Shown here: positions 1 through 6,006 of the stretch, one piece after another | Numbering within the stretch: position 1 is the first letter of the stretch | Layout: every line of letters starts with the position of its first letter | From: Anaerolineales bacterium | GTDB lineage: Bacteria > Chloroflexota > Anaerolineae > Anaerolineales > E44-bin32 | NCBI GenBank assembly: GCA_011772595.1 | Contig: WVZH01000554.1 | Span: 1 to 6,192, forward strand | Direction: 5' to 3' | DNA length: 6,192 nucleotides | Position numbers and translations under genes: made by a program | The notes under the pieces: generated by a model | The model's database searches: none | Told to the model about the DNA's origin: nothing | Seen by the model: the letters and a program-made list of their open reading frames with translations, nothing else

Positions 1-59
1 AAGCGGTTGAGTTTCCCAACTACGTGATACGTTGGCTTGTTCGCAATTTTCGCTTTCAA
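1..59 (-). CDS. Possible 5' end of a divergent gene (partial, unidentified)
   Basis: A minus-strand frame starts at TTG (57-59) and runs open off the left edge, reading MKAKIANKPTYHVVGKLNR. A GAGG motif (67-70 on the minus strand) lies 7 nt before the TTG, good Shine-Dalgarno spacing, and an AT-rich AACTATTT (97-104) sits about 40 nt upstream as a possible TATA box. The gene would diverge from moaC and share its intergenic region. Only 19 codons are visible and I do not recognise the protein. The frame is open upstream to a TGA at 132-134, so the start rests on the GAGG motif. The call is tentative. Confidence 0.4.
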   Translation of the reverse strand, partial: MKAKIANKPTYHVVGKLNR

Positions 60-66
60 TGGTTTT

Positions 67-104
67 CCTCGTATGGAAAGAAGGGCTCTGAGACAGAAAT
101 AGTT
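67..104 (-). promoter_or_regulatory. Candidate TATA-like element and SD for the left divergent gene
   Basis: On the minus strand AACTATTT (97-104) and GAGG (67-70) precede the TTG at 59. A TATA element there would put transcription start near 75, leaving a leader of about 16 nt that contains the GAGG. The TATA match is poor, so this stands or falls with the partial gene. Confidence 0.25.
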
Positions 105-148
105 TCCCAAATCTCTTTCAGGTCGACGCTTTCACTGAGTGGGGACAG

Positions 149-156
149 ATAAATAA
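149..156 (+). promoter_or_regulatory. Archaeal TATA box for the moaCBA operon
   Basis: ATAAATAA is the best archaeal TATA-like element upstream of moaC. With the usual 25-27 nt spacing, transcription would start near 178-180. That is only about 8-10 nt before the GTG at 188 and too short for a standard Shine-Dalgarno, so the mRNA would be almost leaderless, which is common in archaea. The site is inferred by eye from sequence and spacing only. Confidence 0.45.
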
Positions 157-187
157 GCTTCGTCTAGTCAAGTGTTTCAGTTAGAAC

Positions 188-634
188 GTGGTTGACATGT
201 CAATGGTTGATGTCACGCAGAAGCCCCAGGTCCATCGCGAAGCGAGCGCACAGGGCAGCATCAAGCTCAAGCCGCGCACCGTCAAACTGATTGAAGAAGG
301 CAAAATCGAGAAGGGGAGCCCGTTTGACGTGGCAAAAGTCGCTGGCATCTTGGCGGCCAAGCAAACCAGTTCACTCATCCCTCTCTGTCATCCTCTACCA
401 CTGACTAGCGTTGATGTGGACATTCGCGTTGTCGACGATTCCACTGTCAGAGTAGATGCTACTGTGAAAGCGAAGGCGCAGACAGGTGTCGAAATGGAAG
501 CTCTTGTAGCCGTTTCCGCGGGTCTCTTAACGATTTGGGATATGACGAAGCAATACGAAAAAGACAGCGCAGGGCAATACCCAACCACAGCTATCCACAA
601 CATTCGCGTGGTGCGCAAGATCAAGCAGAGTTGA
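188..634 (+). CDS. moaC: MoaC, cyclic pyranopterin monophosphate synthase
   Basis: MoaC acts after MoaA in the first stage of molybdenum cofactor synthesis, converting the 3',8-cyclo-GTP intermediate to cyclic pyranopterin monophosphate in the cytoplasm. The 148-residue protein covers the whole family core: MVDVT (6-10), EKGSPF (41-46, with Lys42 at the catalytic-lysine position), IPLCHPLPL (64-72), TGVEMEAL (99-106) and the catalytic segment DMTK (Asp118, Lys121). The tail YEKDSAGQYP is of the archaeal type. A stop at 182-184 prevents a longer N-terminus. GTG 188, ATG 197 and ATG 203 are all possible starts; conserved similarity begins at ATG 203, and GTG 188 is the longest option and fits the predicted transcript start. 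It is first in an operon, 8 nt ahead of moaB. Confidence 0.95.
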   Translation: MVDMSMVDVTQKPQVHREASAQGSIKLKPRTVKLIEEGKIEKGSPFDVAKVAGILAAKQTSSLIPLCHPLPLTSVDVDIRVVDDSTVRVDATVKAKAQTGVEMEALVAVSAGLLTIWDMTKQYEKDSAGQYPTTAIHNIRVVRKIKQS

Positions 635-642
635 AGTGAGCG

Positions 643-1173
643 ATGAGTCACGTGTCCCGGAAGCACAAGGCAAAAGCTCCGATTGCGCTTAACTTTGCCG
701 TCATTGTCTGCAGCACTGCTCGTTACAAACAGGCGATGGCTGGAACCGCAGCGGAGGATGAATCAGGGGATTTGATTGCCGCGTTGCTGAAGCAGCAGAA
801 TCATGCCGTGACTCTTCGCAAGGTCATTTCTGATGATGCCGCGTTGATCAAGGAGAGCTTGAGCGAAGCTCTGCCACACGCTGATGCCGTGATCTTCTGT
901 GGTGGTACCGGAATTAGCCCTGCAGATATCACGATAGAAACGATTACGCCTCTGTTTGAAAAGGAGTTGTACGGATTCGGCGAAGTTTTTCGCTGGCTCT
1001 CTTATCAAGCCATCGGTTCTGCCGCGGTGATGACGCGGGCTGCCGCGGGAATTGTGCAAGGCAAGGTGGTTTTTTGTATTCCTGGTTCGCCGCAGGCCGT
1101 GAGGCTTTGTCTTGAAAAGCTTATATTGCCGGAAGCGGGGCATATTCTTCTCCACGCCTCCGGAAAAGGTTAG
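643..1173 (+). CDS. moaB: MoaB/MogA-family molybdopterin adenylyltransferase
   Basis: Proteins of this family transfer AMP from ATP to molybdopterin, activating it for metal insertion by MoeA; in archaea MoaB is thought to do the job of bacterial MogA. The 176-residue protein has the MPT-binding fold motifs in order: LNFAVIVCSTARY (16-28), DESGDLI (39-45), the nucleotide/pterin loop CGGTGISPADIT (86-97), FGEVFRWLSYQ (112-122), TRAAAG (131-136) and IPGSPQAVRL (146-155). The GGTG and PGSP loops and the Asp of SPAD are intact, so the enzyme looks active. The first 15 residues are basic and outside the conserved core. ATG 643 follows the moaC stop by 8 nt, and GTGAG just before it may act as a weak ribosome-binding site. 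Same operon as moaC and moaA. Confidence 0.93.
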   Translation: MSHVSRKHKAKAPIALNFAVIVCSTARYKQAMAGTAAEDESGDLIAALLKQQNHAVTLRKVISDDAALIKESLSEALPHADAVIFCGGTGISPADITIETITPLFEKELYGFGEVFRWLSYQAIGSAAVMTRAAAGIVQGKVVFCIPGSPQAVRLCLEKLILPEAGHILLHASGKG

Positions 1174-1181
1174 TCACTGCA

Positions 1182-2114
1182 ATGCTCTTTGACAAGTGTG
1201 GACGGCCTGCGCTTAATCTGCGGATTTCGCTTACTCAACAGTGTAATCTGAACTGCGTGTACTGTCACCGCGAAGGGCAGCCGCTCAGTTCTTCGTCGCC
1301 CGAGATGTCGACGGATGAAGTAGTGCGGTTAACCAAGATAGCGGTTTCGCTGGGCATATCCCGCATCAAACTGACCGGGGGAGAACCGCTTCTTCGTCCT
1401 GACATTCTGGATATCGTGAAAGGCATCGCAGAGCTACGCGGGTTGAGCGATCTGTCGATGACGACAAATGGAAGCCGCCTCGTCTCGTTGGCCAAGCCGC
1501 TTCGCCGGGCGGGGTTGGTGCGGGTGAACGTGAACCTTCCTTCGCTGGATGAGAAGATCTACCGTACGTTGAACAACGGGACTCTGCGCGACGTTGTGGC
1601 GGGTGTTCGCGCTGCCGTCAAGGCTGGCCTGTATCCCGTTAAGGTGAACATGCTGGTTCTGAACGGAGTGAATGAACATGAGATTCCGCAGATGATCGCT
1701 TTCGCCCGTCACACCGACGCGATTCTGCAGTTGATGGAGTTGGAACCCGTTAACCTTGATGACCGGTTCTACGCTCAGCATTTCTTTGCGCTCGCCGGCG
1801 TTGAAACTGAGCTTAAGAAAGACGCGGTGGAAGTGAGAACCCGCGGGAACATGCAGAATCGTCGAGTGTACTTTCTGCCGAAGGTGAAAGTTGAAGTGGT
1901 GCACCCGATTGAAAATACGGAGTTTTGCGCGCGATGCACGCGGTTGCGGGTGACCAGCGATGGCAAGTTGAAGCCGTGTTTGATGCGGAATGACAATCTA
2001 GTTGACGTATTGACGCCTTTGCGGGCAGGCGCTGACGACGCGGAGCTGCAACAGCTTTTTGTCACGGCTGTCACCCAACGGACTCCCTACTACGAACCGT
2101 TGAAACGTACATAG
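1182..2114 (+). CDS. moaA: MoaA, radical-SAM GTP 3',8-cyclase
   Basis: MoaA uses S-adenosylmethionine and two [4Fe-4S] clusters to convert GTP to 3',8-cyclo-7,8-dihydro-GTP, the substrate of MoaC. The 310-residue protein shows the N-terminal radical-SAM motif CNLNCVYC (Cys21, Cys25, Cys28), the SAM-binding GGEPL (66-70) and TTNG (94-97), and the second-cluster cysteines Cys249, Cys252 and Cys266 in FCARCTRLRV...KPCL. Arg254 and Arg256 match the substrate-binding arginines of the TRLRV motif. HREG after the first cluster is an archaeal signature. The protein ends in EPLKRT and lacks the terminal Gly-Gly described for bacterial and human MoaA, which I believe is common in archaeal forms. ATG 1182 lies 8 nt after the moaB stop. 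It is the last gene of the operon, and no clear terminator follows it on the plus strand. Confidence 0.96.
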   Translation: MLFDKCGRPALNLRISLTQQCNLNCVYCHREGQPLSSSSPEMSTDEVVRLTKIAVSLGISRIKLTGGEPLLRPDILDIVKGIAELRGLSDLSMTTNGSRLVSLAKPLRRAGLVRVNVNLPSLDEKIYRTLNNGTLRDVVAGVRAAVKAGLYPVKVNMLVLNGVNEHEIPQMIAFARHTDAILQLMELEPVNLDDRFYAQHFFALAGVETELKKDAVEVRTRGNMQNRRVYFLPKVKVEVVHPIENTEFCARCTRLRVTSDGKLKPCLMRNDNLVDVLTPLRAGADDAELQQLFVTAVTQRTPYYEPLKRT

Positions 2115-2193
2115 TGCGTTCCACGTCGTATGAGTCGGTGCGCTTGCTGAGCGATTGTGAAACGGCGGCACCGGGAGATGAAGATTGCGCCGC

Positions 2194-2200
2194 AAAAAAA
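2194..2200 (-). terminator. Oligo-T terminator for the phosphoesterase gene
   Basis: The plus strand reads A7, so minus-strand transcripts would carry U7 about 36 nt past the stop at 2236. Archaeal termination often uses U-rich tracts without a strong hairpin. It lies in the 121-nt convergent gap between moaA and the phosphoesterase gene. Confidence 0.4.
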
Positions 2201-2235
2201 GGGGGAATCGGAGGTGCGTGACTGTTGAGCGGTCT

Positions 2236-4485
2236 CTACCAGGAGAGTCCTTCGCCGTTGTTGAGCAGGTCACAGATCTCCTTGCTGCATTCACAGCTCG
2301 CTTTGGTGTGTGCAGGATCCAGTAGGATGGCTTCACACTGGGTGAGCGCCTCGGCGATGGTGCTGGCTGGGGTGACGTCGGCAAGGTTAAGCGGTGTGTC
2401 GGCGGCGACGGCGCGGGCGGCCAGGTTGAGCCAGAGGGCGAACAATTGCTGCGTGGCTCGTGTCTCCATGGTGTCTTTTCCCGTCGGCGTTACCAGCAGA
2501 TCCGCGGCGTTTTCCAGCGTGGAGACGGTTTCGAAGACTTGGGATGATACTCGGATCTTCTCGAGGAGCAGTAGCAGTTCGCTTGCCGTGTAGTCGCACG
2601 GTTTGTTGGCTTGGACGGCTTTGATCTGGCGTCGCCAGTAGCCGACCCCTTGGACGTTTTCGGTAGGAACCGTGGGGAGAATTTTGGTTGTCGCTGACGC
2701 ATCTTTAGGCGTTTGAGGCAACCCATGCCAGTCGTCGAAAGCCACGGTTACGAGGTTGTTGAGGGTGGTGTCAGGGTAGACCAATAGGCTGATTCGCACG
2801 GTCAGTTCGATAGTTGTGCTGGTGTGCTCGTTCAGGGTGCCGATGGACCACGTCAGGGTTTGGCCGTTGGTGGTTGCTGGATGATCGGCGGAGATGAACG
2901 TCGTCATGCTGGGGAGGACGTCAGTGATAACTGTGTTATTGGCGGGAGCATCGCCTTGATTGTCGACCGTGATGTGGTAGGTGATGGTGTCTCCGGCAAG
3001 CCGTGCGGTGTCAACAGTTGCTTTTGTGACCTTCATGTCGGGCACCGGGTAGGCGGCGAAGTCGACGATGGTTTCTTGGTTGGCGGTGATGGTTGCAGGT
3101 TTGATGGGGACAATGGAATTGTAGCCCGGTGGAATTGTCATCTCGACCCAGTAGTCGCGCGCGTAGTCGCCGGGATCCAACGATGTGATCTCGTAGTAGC
3201 CGCTAGCGTTGGTTGTGGTGGTCCTGGCGTTGGTTGTGGTGGTCTTGTCGTCGCAGGTGATGGTGACGTCGGCAAGTGGCTTGTTATGGTATTCGTCGTT
3301 CACGAAACCGCTGAGGGCGGGACCCCATTTTATCGTCCGCATGTTTTTTGAATTTGTGGGGTCCTTCCATACGGGGTTCAAATTCTTGTCGTTCCAATTA
3401 CTCAAATGGACTAGTCCGACGTTCATGTAATCATCTGCACACTCCACTATCAGCAATTCGTTGTCATAGACGAAAGTTTTTCCATCGTTGCCCGAGTGAC
3501 CACCTTGAAAAACTGGGATATGATGACCAAATTTATTCCAGGCATATTCATTTGTGTGGCCGTTTTTTAGATAGTGAATGAATCCGGTTTGATGTTCATA
3601 ATGGCCCCGAAACACAGCGACGACATTCGTGCCATTGATCATGTCTACAACCGTGCCGTTTTCCTGCCATCGACCATGGAGATTGAAGATAATTTTCTGT
3701 TCTGCGCGGGTCGCCTCCGTCAAGTCCTCTGTGAGCCAGTCTATGGGTGACTCGATCTTCATCCCATCCAACCACTTAGTACCAAGGTTTAAGGTTTCTC
3801 CTATATGGTCATAAAGAAGGTTCGCCTGCACAAAGTGGTAGTTGCCGATGTCCCATGAATACGCGAGGCTACCGCTCTTGGTGTTATCATTGTAGTGAAC
3901 TTTAATCTCGGACGGGAAATTTATCCATTTGCGTTGTTTATCCAAGCTATAATCCGAAGGCCTCTCTTTTACCCAAAAGGGTTTTGGGTCGTTGTACTCC
4001 TCAGGGAGAGTTAGAGCGCATGCAAGGTCATAAAGAGTCCATTTGGGGTCATGGTTGCCGAAGCCTGCATACACCGGCAATATTTTATTGCGGATTGGGT
4101 ATGTCGACTTATTGAGCCATGTCACATAGTAATCACGATAGAACCAATTGCGATCCTTGCGTATCCTCTTGGACCAATCGAACTTTCCGTCGCTGACTTG
4201 TTCCCCAACCATATTATACACATACGAATCGTCAAAACCTGACTGGATGAGATCGCCGTTGATGATGACACCTTCTAGTGGCGGGACAGGTGAATCCGCC
4301 TTGTCTATATCGAAAGCAGGGTTGCCCCCAAGCTGCGATTTATCAGGCCATTTCGTAAACAATTCACCCCGATATTTTTTACTTATGGCGTTCACCTTGT
4401 GCCATTGCTCGTAGCAAAACTCTGGCTTCTCATTACTATCATACCATGATGGCCAAGGGAACTGCGGATCGTTCGTGATGATCAT
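2236..4485 (-). CDS. Secreted-type metallophosphoesterase with SdrD-B-like, DUF11-like and C-terminal modules
   Basis: Residues 1-380 (from the ATG at 4485) form a calcineurin-like phosphoesterase. All metal-binding motifs are present: DPQ (6-8), NGD (76-78), GNHD (143-146), NLHG (268-271) and GHYEH (294-298), so phosphoester hydrolysis is expected; the substrate is unknown. Residues 388-480 resemble an SdrD-B/carboxypeptidase-regulatory beta sandwich (ASGYYEITSLDPGDY). Residues 484-600 are DUF11-like (GDTITYHITVDNQGDAPANN). Residues 610-749 are a helical module starting GVGYWRRQ and ending with four cysteines (717, 731, 733, 738) and CDLLNNGEG. I see no C-terminal membrane segment. Such architecture belongs outside the cell. 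ATG 4485 is unlikely to be the original start: it falls inside the first beta strand (PFTMIITNDPQ) and has no SD, and the frame continues upstream to a TAA, beyond which lies a signal peptide in the same frame. If ATG 4485 is used, the product would stay in the cytoplasm. Confidence 0.8.
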   Translation of the reverse strand: MIITNDPQFPWPSWYDSNEKPEFCYEQWHKVNAISKKYRGELFTKWPDKSQLGGNPAFDIDKADSPVPPLEGVIINGDLIQSGFDDSYVYNMVGEQVSDGKFDWSKRIRKDRNWFYRDYYVTWLNKSTYPIRNKILPVYAGFGNHDPKWTLYDLACALTLPEEYNDPKPFWVKERPSDYSLDKQRKWINFPSEIKVHYNDNTKSGSLAYSWDIGNYHFVQANLLYDHIGETLNLGTKWLDGMKIESPIDWLTEDLTEATRAEQKIIFNLHGRWQENGTVVDMINGTNVVAVFRGHYEHQTGFIHYLKNGHTNEYAWNKFGHHIPVFQGGHSGNDGKTFVYDNELLIVECADDYMNVGLVHLSNWNDKNLNPVWKDPTNSKNMRTIKWGPALSGFVNDEYHNKPLADVTITCDDKTTTTNARTTTTNASGYYEITSLDPGDYARDYWVEMTIPPGYNSIVPIKPATITANQETIVDFAAYPVPDMKVTKATVDTARLAGDTITYHITVDNQGDAPANNTVITDVLPSMTTFISADHPATTNGQTLTWSIGTLNEHTSTTIELTVRISLLVYPDTTLNNLVTVAFDDWHGLPQTPKDASATTKILPTVPTENVQGVGYWRRQIKAVQANKPCDYTASELLLLLEKIRVSSQVFETVSTLENAADLLVTPTGKDTMETRATQQLFALWLNLAARAVAADTPLNLADVTPASTIAEALTQCEAILLDPAHTKASCECSKEICDLLNNGEGLSW
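3206..3247 (-). repeat. 21-bp tandem duplication in the beta-domain
   Basis: Two adjacent 21-bp units (3206-3226 and 3227-3247) differ at one base (C at 3224, T at 3245). They encode the repeated heptad in KTTTTNARTTTTNASGYY on the minus strand. The length keeps the frame, so it reads as a recent seven-residue duplication in a loop before the GYY strand. Confidence 0.85.
3971..3989. repeat. Perfect 8-bp inverted repeat, 3-nt loop, inside the phosphoesterase
   Basis: ACCCAAAA, GGG, TTTTGGGT form a perfect stem. It encodes DPKPFWV in the phosphoesterase frame. No T-tract follows on either strand, so it is not a terminator. It may be only a by-product of the coding sequence. Confidence 0.6.
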
Positions 4486-4551
4486 CGTGAATGGTGCCGC
4501 TGGACTGCGTGTGGAGGCCGCACCGTAATTGACGGTCTGGGTTGCTGCGAG

Positions 4552-4554
4552 TTA
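4552..4554 (-). other. In-frame TAA between signal peptide and catalytic domain
   Basis: The first base of the TAA (4554) is 69 nt, exactly 23 codons, upstream of the ATG at 4485, and the signal-peptide codons are in the same frame. No frameshift is needed to join the parts. One base change, such as CAA to TAA, would explain it. Confidence 0.85.
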
Positions 4555-4713
4555 TAGGCTGCTCGGTGACTCCGTGTCCGCTTCGCTGGCAACAGCAATC
4601 GGTAGAGTGGGAAACGCCAACAGACCGATCCAGAGTAGCATTAGGACCGCAAGAACAAAGCGACGTTCGTGTTTGATCGCATTCGTCGATGTGAAAGATC
4701 GGATAGGTTTCAA
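4552..4713 (-). pseudogene. Detached signal-peptide segment of the phosphoesterase gene, ending at in-frame TAA
   Basis: In the same frame as the phosphoesterase, a 53-codon segment runs from TTG (4711-4713) to TAA (4552-4554). TTG is the only plausible start, since a TGA lies at 4720-4722 and the next ATG (4639-4641) is inside the hydrophobic stretch. The segment is a classic Sec signal peptide: basic n-region with KHERR (14-18), hydrophobic core FVLAVLMLLWIGLLAF (19-34), and an AVA/SEA cleavage site (40-42/43-45). A polar Ser/Thr/Pro-rich linker follows, as at the start of many exported proteins. After the TAA the same frame continues for 22 sense codons (including APFT) straight into the ATG at 4485. 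I infer that one continuous gene was split by a nonsense change, unless the TAA is read through or is a sequencing error. Confidence 0.75.
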
Positions 4714-4777
4714 TGGTTTTCACTCTTTTTTCTCTTTCTTGAAGTTAACCAAGAGTTACATTTCTCCGCATCATCAA

Positions 4778-4785
4778 TATTTAAA
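4778..4785 (-). promoter_or_regulatory. TATA box of the phosphoesterase gene
   Basis: The minus strand reads TTTTAAATATTG here, containing the archaeal consensus TTTAAATA. Transcription would start near 4756, about 43 nt before the TTG at 4713. The leader contains GAGTGA (4719-4724), a gapped match to the archaeal GGTGA-type Shine-Dalgarno, 5 nt before the TTG. An intact promoter placed for the upstream TTG, not for ATG 4485, supports the signal peptide as the original start of the gene. Confidence 0.6.
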
Positions 4786-4909
4786 ACTTGTGAAACATCT
4801 TTCTAGTGGCAACATCATTAGCATGTAGACTCAGTATTCTAGTCTCACTCTGCAAAGCATCCATCGAACAACGCTGAGTGAGCATGCTGCAAGCGGAGGA
4901 AGACACGGG

Positions 4910-5755
4910 CTACAGGTGTCGACGCAGTTTCGCTTCTATGGACGGTTTTGGAACCGCGCCGACTATGCGGTCCACTTCGGTTCCGTCCTTCATGATGAGC
5001 AACGTGGGGATGCTCATCACGTTGAACCGCACGGCAGTTTCCGGGTTCTCATCCACGTTCAGCTTCCCAAAAACCACGGTGCCCGCATAGGCTTTCGCCA
5101 GTTCATCGATGACGGGCGCCACCATGCGACAGGGACCACACCACGCTGCCCAACAATCAATCACGATCAACGGGTACCGCTGAACGACCTGGTTGAAATC
5201 GTCATCGCCTACAGTAAGCGGCGAACGCAGCAGATCCTGCGCGTCTCGAGCATCGCCACTGGCGCTCTTGAGGAGTGCCTGTTTCTTCTTGGCGCGGATG
5301 CGCGCCAGCTCCGAGTCGTCTCCACCGGCGCTGAGACGTCCATGTTCAACCATCATGCACTTGTTCATGACCACCGCTAAGCCCGCCTCCACCGCACGCT
5401 TCGCAGCCTCTTCGTGAACAATGCCAAGCTGCATCCAAATTACGTCGGGCTTCCCAGTTTTCCTGCGCAGCAGGATCGCGTGGTCCACAATCGACGGCAC
5501 AGCCTCAGCTGGTCGAAAGATATCCACTATGTCAATCGTTTTCTGCAACTTATCGGGCAGGTCGACCAGCGACTTGTAGCATTTCATTCCGAGAACGTGG
5601 TCAGCGAAGGGATTGATGGGTACAATGGTATACCCATGAGCCGTCAAGTACTCTGCCACTTGATAGCTGTCTTTCGTTGAATCGCGGGACACGCCAACAA
5701 CGGCCACGGTCTTGGGTTCTCGCAAGAGATTCGTTATTGTTTCCTTTTCACTCAC
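4910..5755 (-). CDS. CoA-binding (Rossmann) domain fused to thioredoxin
   Basis: This 281-residue protein joins two domains. Residues 10-145 match the CoA_binding_2/YccU-like family: the nucleotide loop [10 protein letters not shown] (16-25), VPINPF (45-50), VDIFRP (77-82), WMQLGI (107-112) and the conserved MNKCMMVEH (130-138, Cys133). A charged linker (about 148-175, RIRAKKKQ) leads to a thioredoxin domain (about 180-281) with the redox motif WCGPC (205-209), the cis-proline SIPT (Pro250) and the usual KLNVDENPE (231-239). Both active sites look intact, so it probably reduces disulfides in the cytoplasm; the CoA-binding half may bind CoA or a related nucleotide. I chose GTG 5755 because GGAAGGA lies 7 nt upstream and the family similarity starts soon after. 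ATG 5824 would add 23 unconserved residues. It is upstream of the phosphoesterase on the same strand but 196 nt away, and that gene has its own promoter. Confidence 0.9.
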   Translation of the reverse strand: MSEKETITNLLREPKTVAVVGVSRDSTKDSYQVAEYLTAHGYTIVPINPFADHVLGMKCYKSLVDLPDKLQKTIDIVDIFRPAEAVPSIVDHAILLRRKTGKPDVIWMQLGIVHEEAAKRAVEAGLAVVMNKCMMVEHGRLSAGGDDSELARIRAKKKQALLKSASGDARDAQDLLRSPLTVGDDDFNQVVQRYPLIVIDCWAAWCGPCRMVAPVIDELAKAYAGTVVFGKLNVDENPETAVRFNVMSIPTLLIMKDGTEVDRIVGAVPKPSIEAKLRRHL

Positions 5756-5762
5756 GCCTGAT

Positions 5763-5769
5763 TCCTTCC
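5763..5769 (-). promoter_or_regulatory. Shine-Dalgarno setting the GTG start of the CoA-binding/thioredoxin gene
   Basis: GGAAGGA on the minus strand ends 7 nt before GTG 5755, the strongest SD-like site in the window. It favours this GTG over the upstream ATG at 5824. Possible TATA-like elements, GAATATG (5787-5793) and TAATAAA (5827-5833), are weak, and I cannot choose between them. Confidence 0.6.
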
Positions 5770-6006
5770 ACAACGTTCGTCTTGGGCATATTCTCGATTT
5801 GGAGAAGCCTAGCAGTGTTCCCACGGGTTTATTACCCTATTGCTCCTGGTTCGTGAATGGACAACGCGGCGCATGAACAAGTCAGCGTCGAGAAGGGACA
5901 ACACGAACAGACGTTTCCGCTGGTATATCGCGCGCTTTGGACACATAAAACGCCAAGCAGCCTTTAGACCCGCTTCAGTGACCGAAATGAGCGCGAACCC
6001 CATGGA

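Noticed and set aside
3..152. Plus-strand frame open from the left edge to TAA 150-152
   Set aside because: Could be the tail of an upstream gene, but it has no recognisable motif and covers the proposed divergent gene start and both promoter candidates.
2115..2193. Possible terminator after moaA on the plus strand
   Set aside because: No T-tract and no convincing hairpin between the moaA stop and the A7 run.
2824..3351. 175-codon plus-strand frame opposite the DUF11/beta-domain region
   Set aside because: Gly/Val-rich low-complexity shadow of the minus-strand coding sequence, with no family resemblance.
4439..4723. 94-codon minus-strand frame from GTG 4723 (MKTIETYPIFHIDE...)
   Set aside because: It overlaps the signal-peptide segment in another frame, has no hydrophobic core or known motif, and runs out of frame into the phosphoesterase.
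4827..4845. AGACT/AGTCT inverted repeat after the CoA-binding/thioredoxin gene
   Set aside because: Five-bp stem with a 9-nt loop and no T-tract; too weak to call a terminator.
5809..6003. 64-codon minus-strand frame just after the QueG-like stop (MGFALISVTEAG...)
   Set aside because: No recognisable motif, no SD before its ATG, and it overlaps the probable promoter of the CoA-binding/thioredoxin gene. Chance frame more likely.
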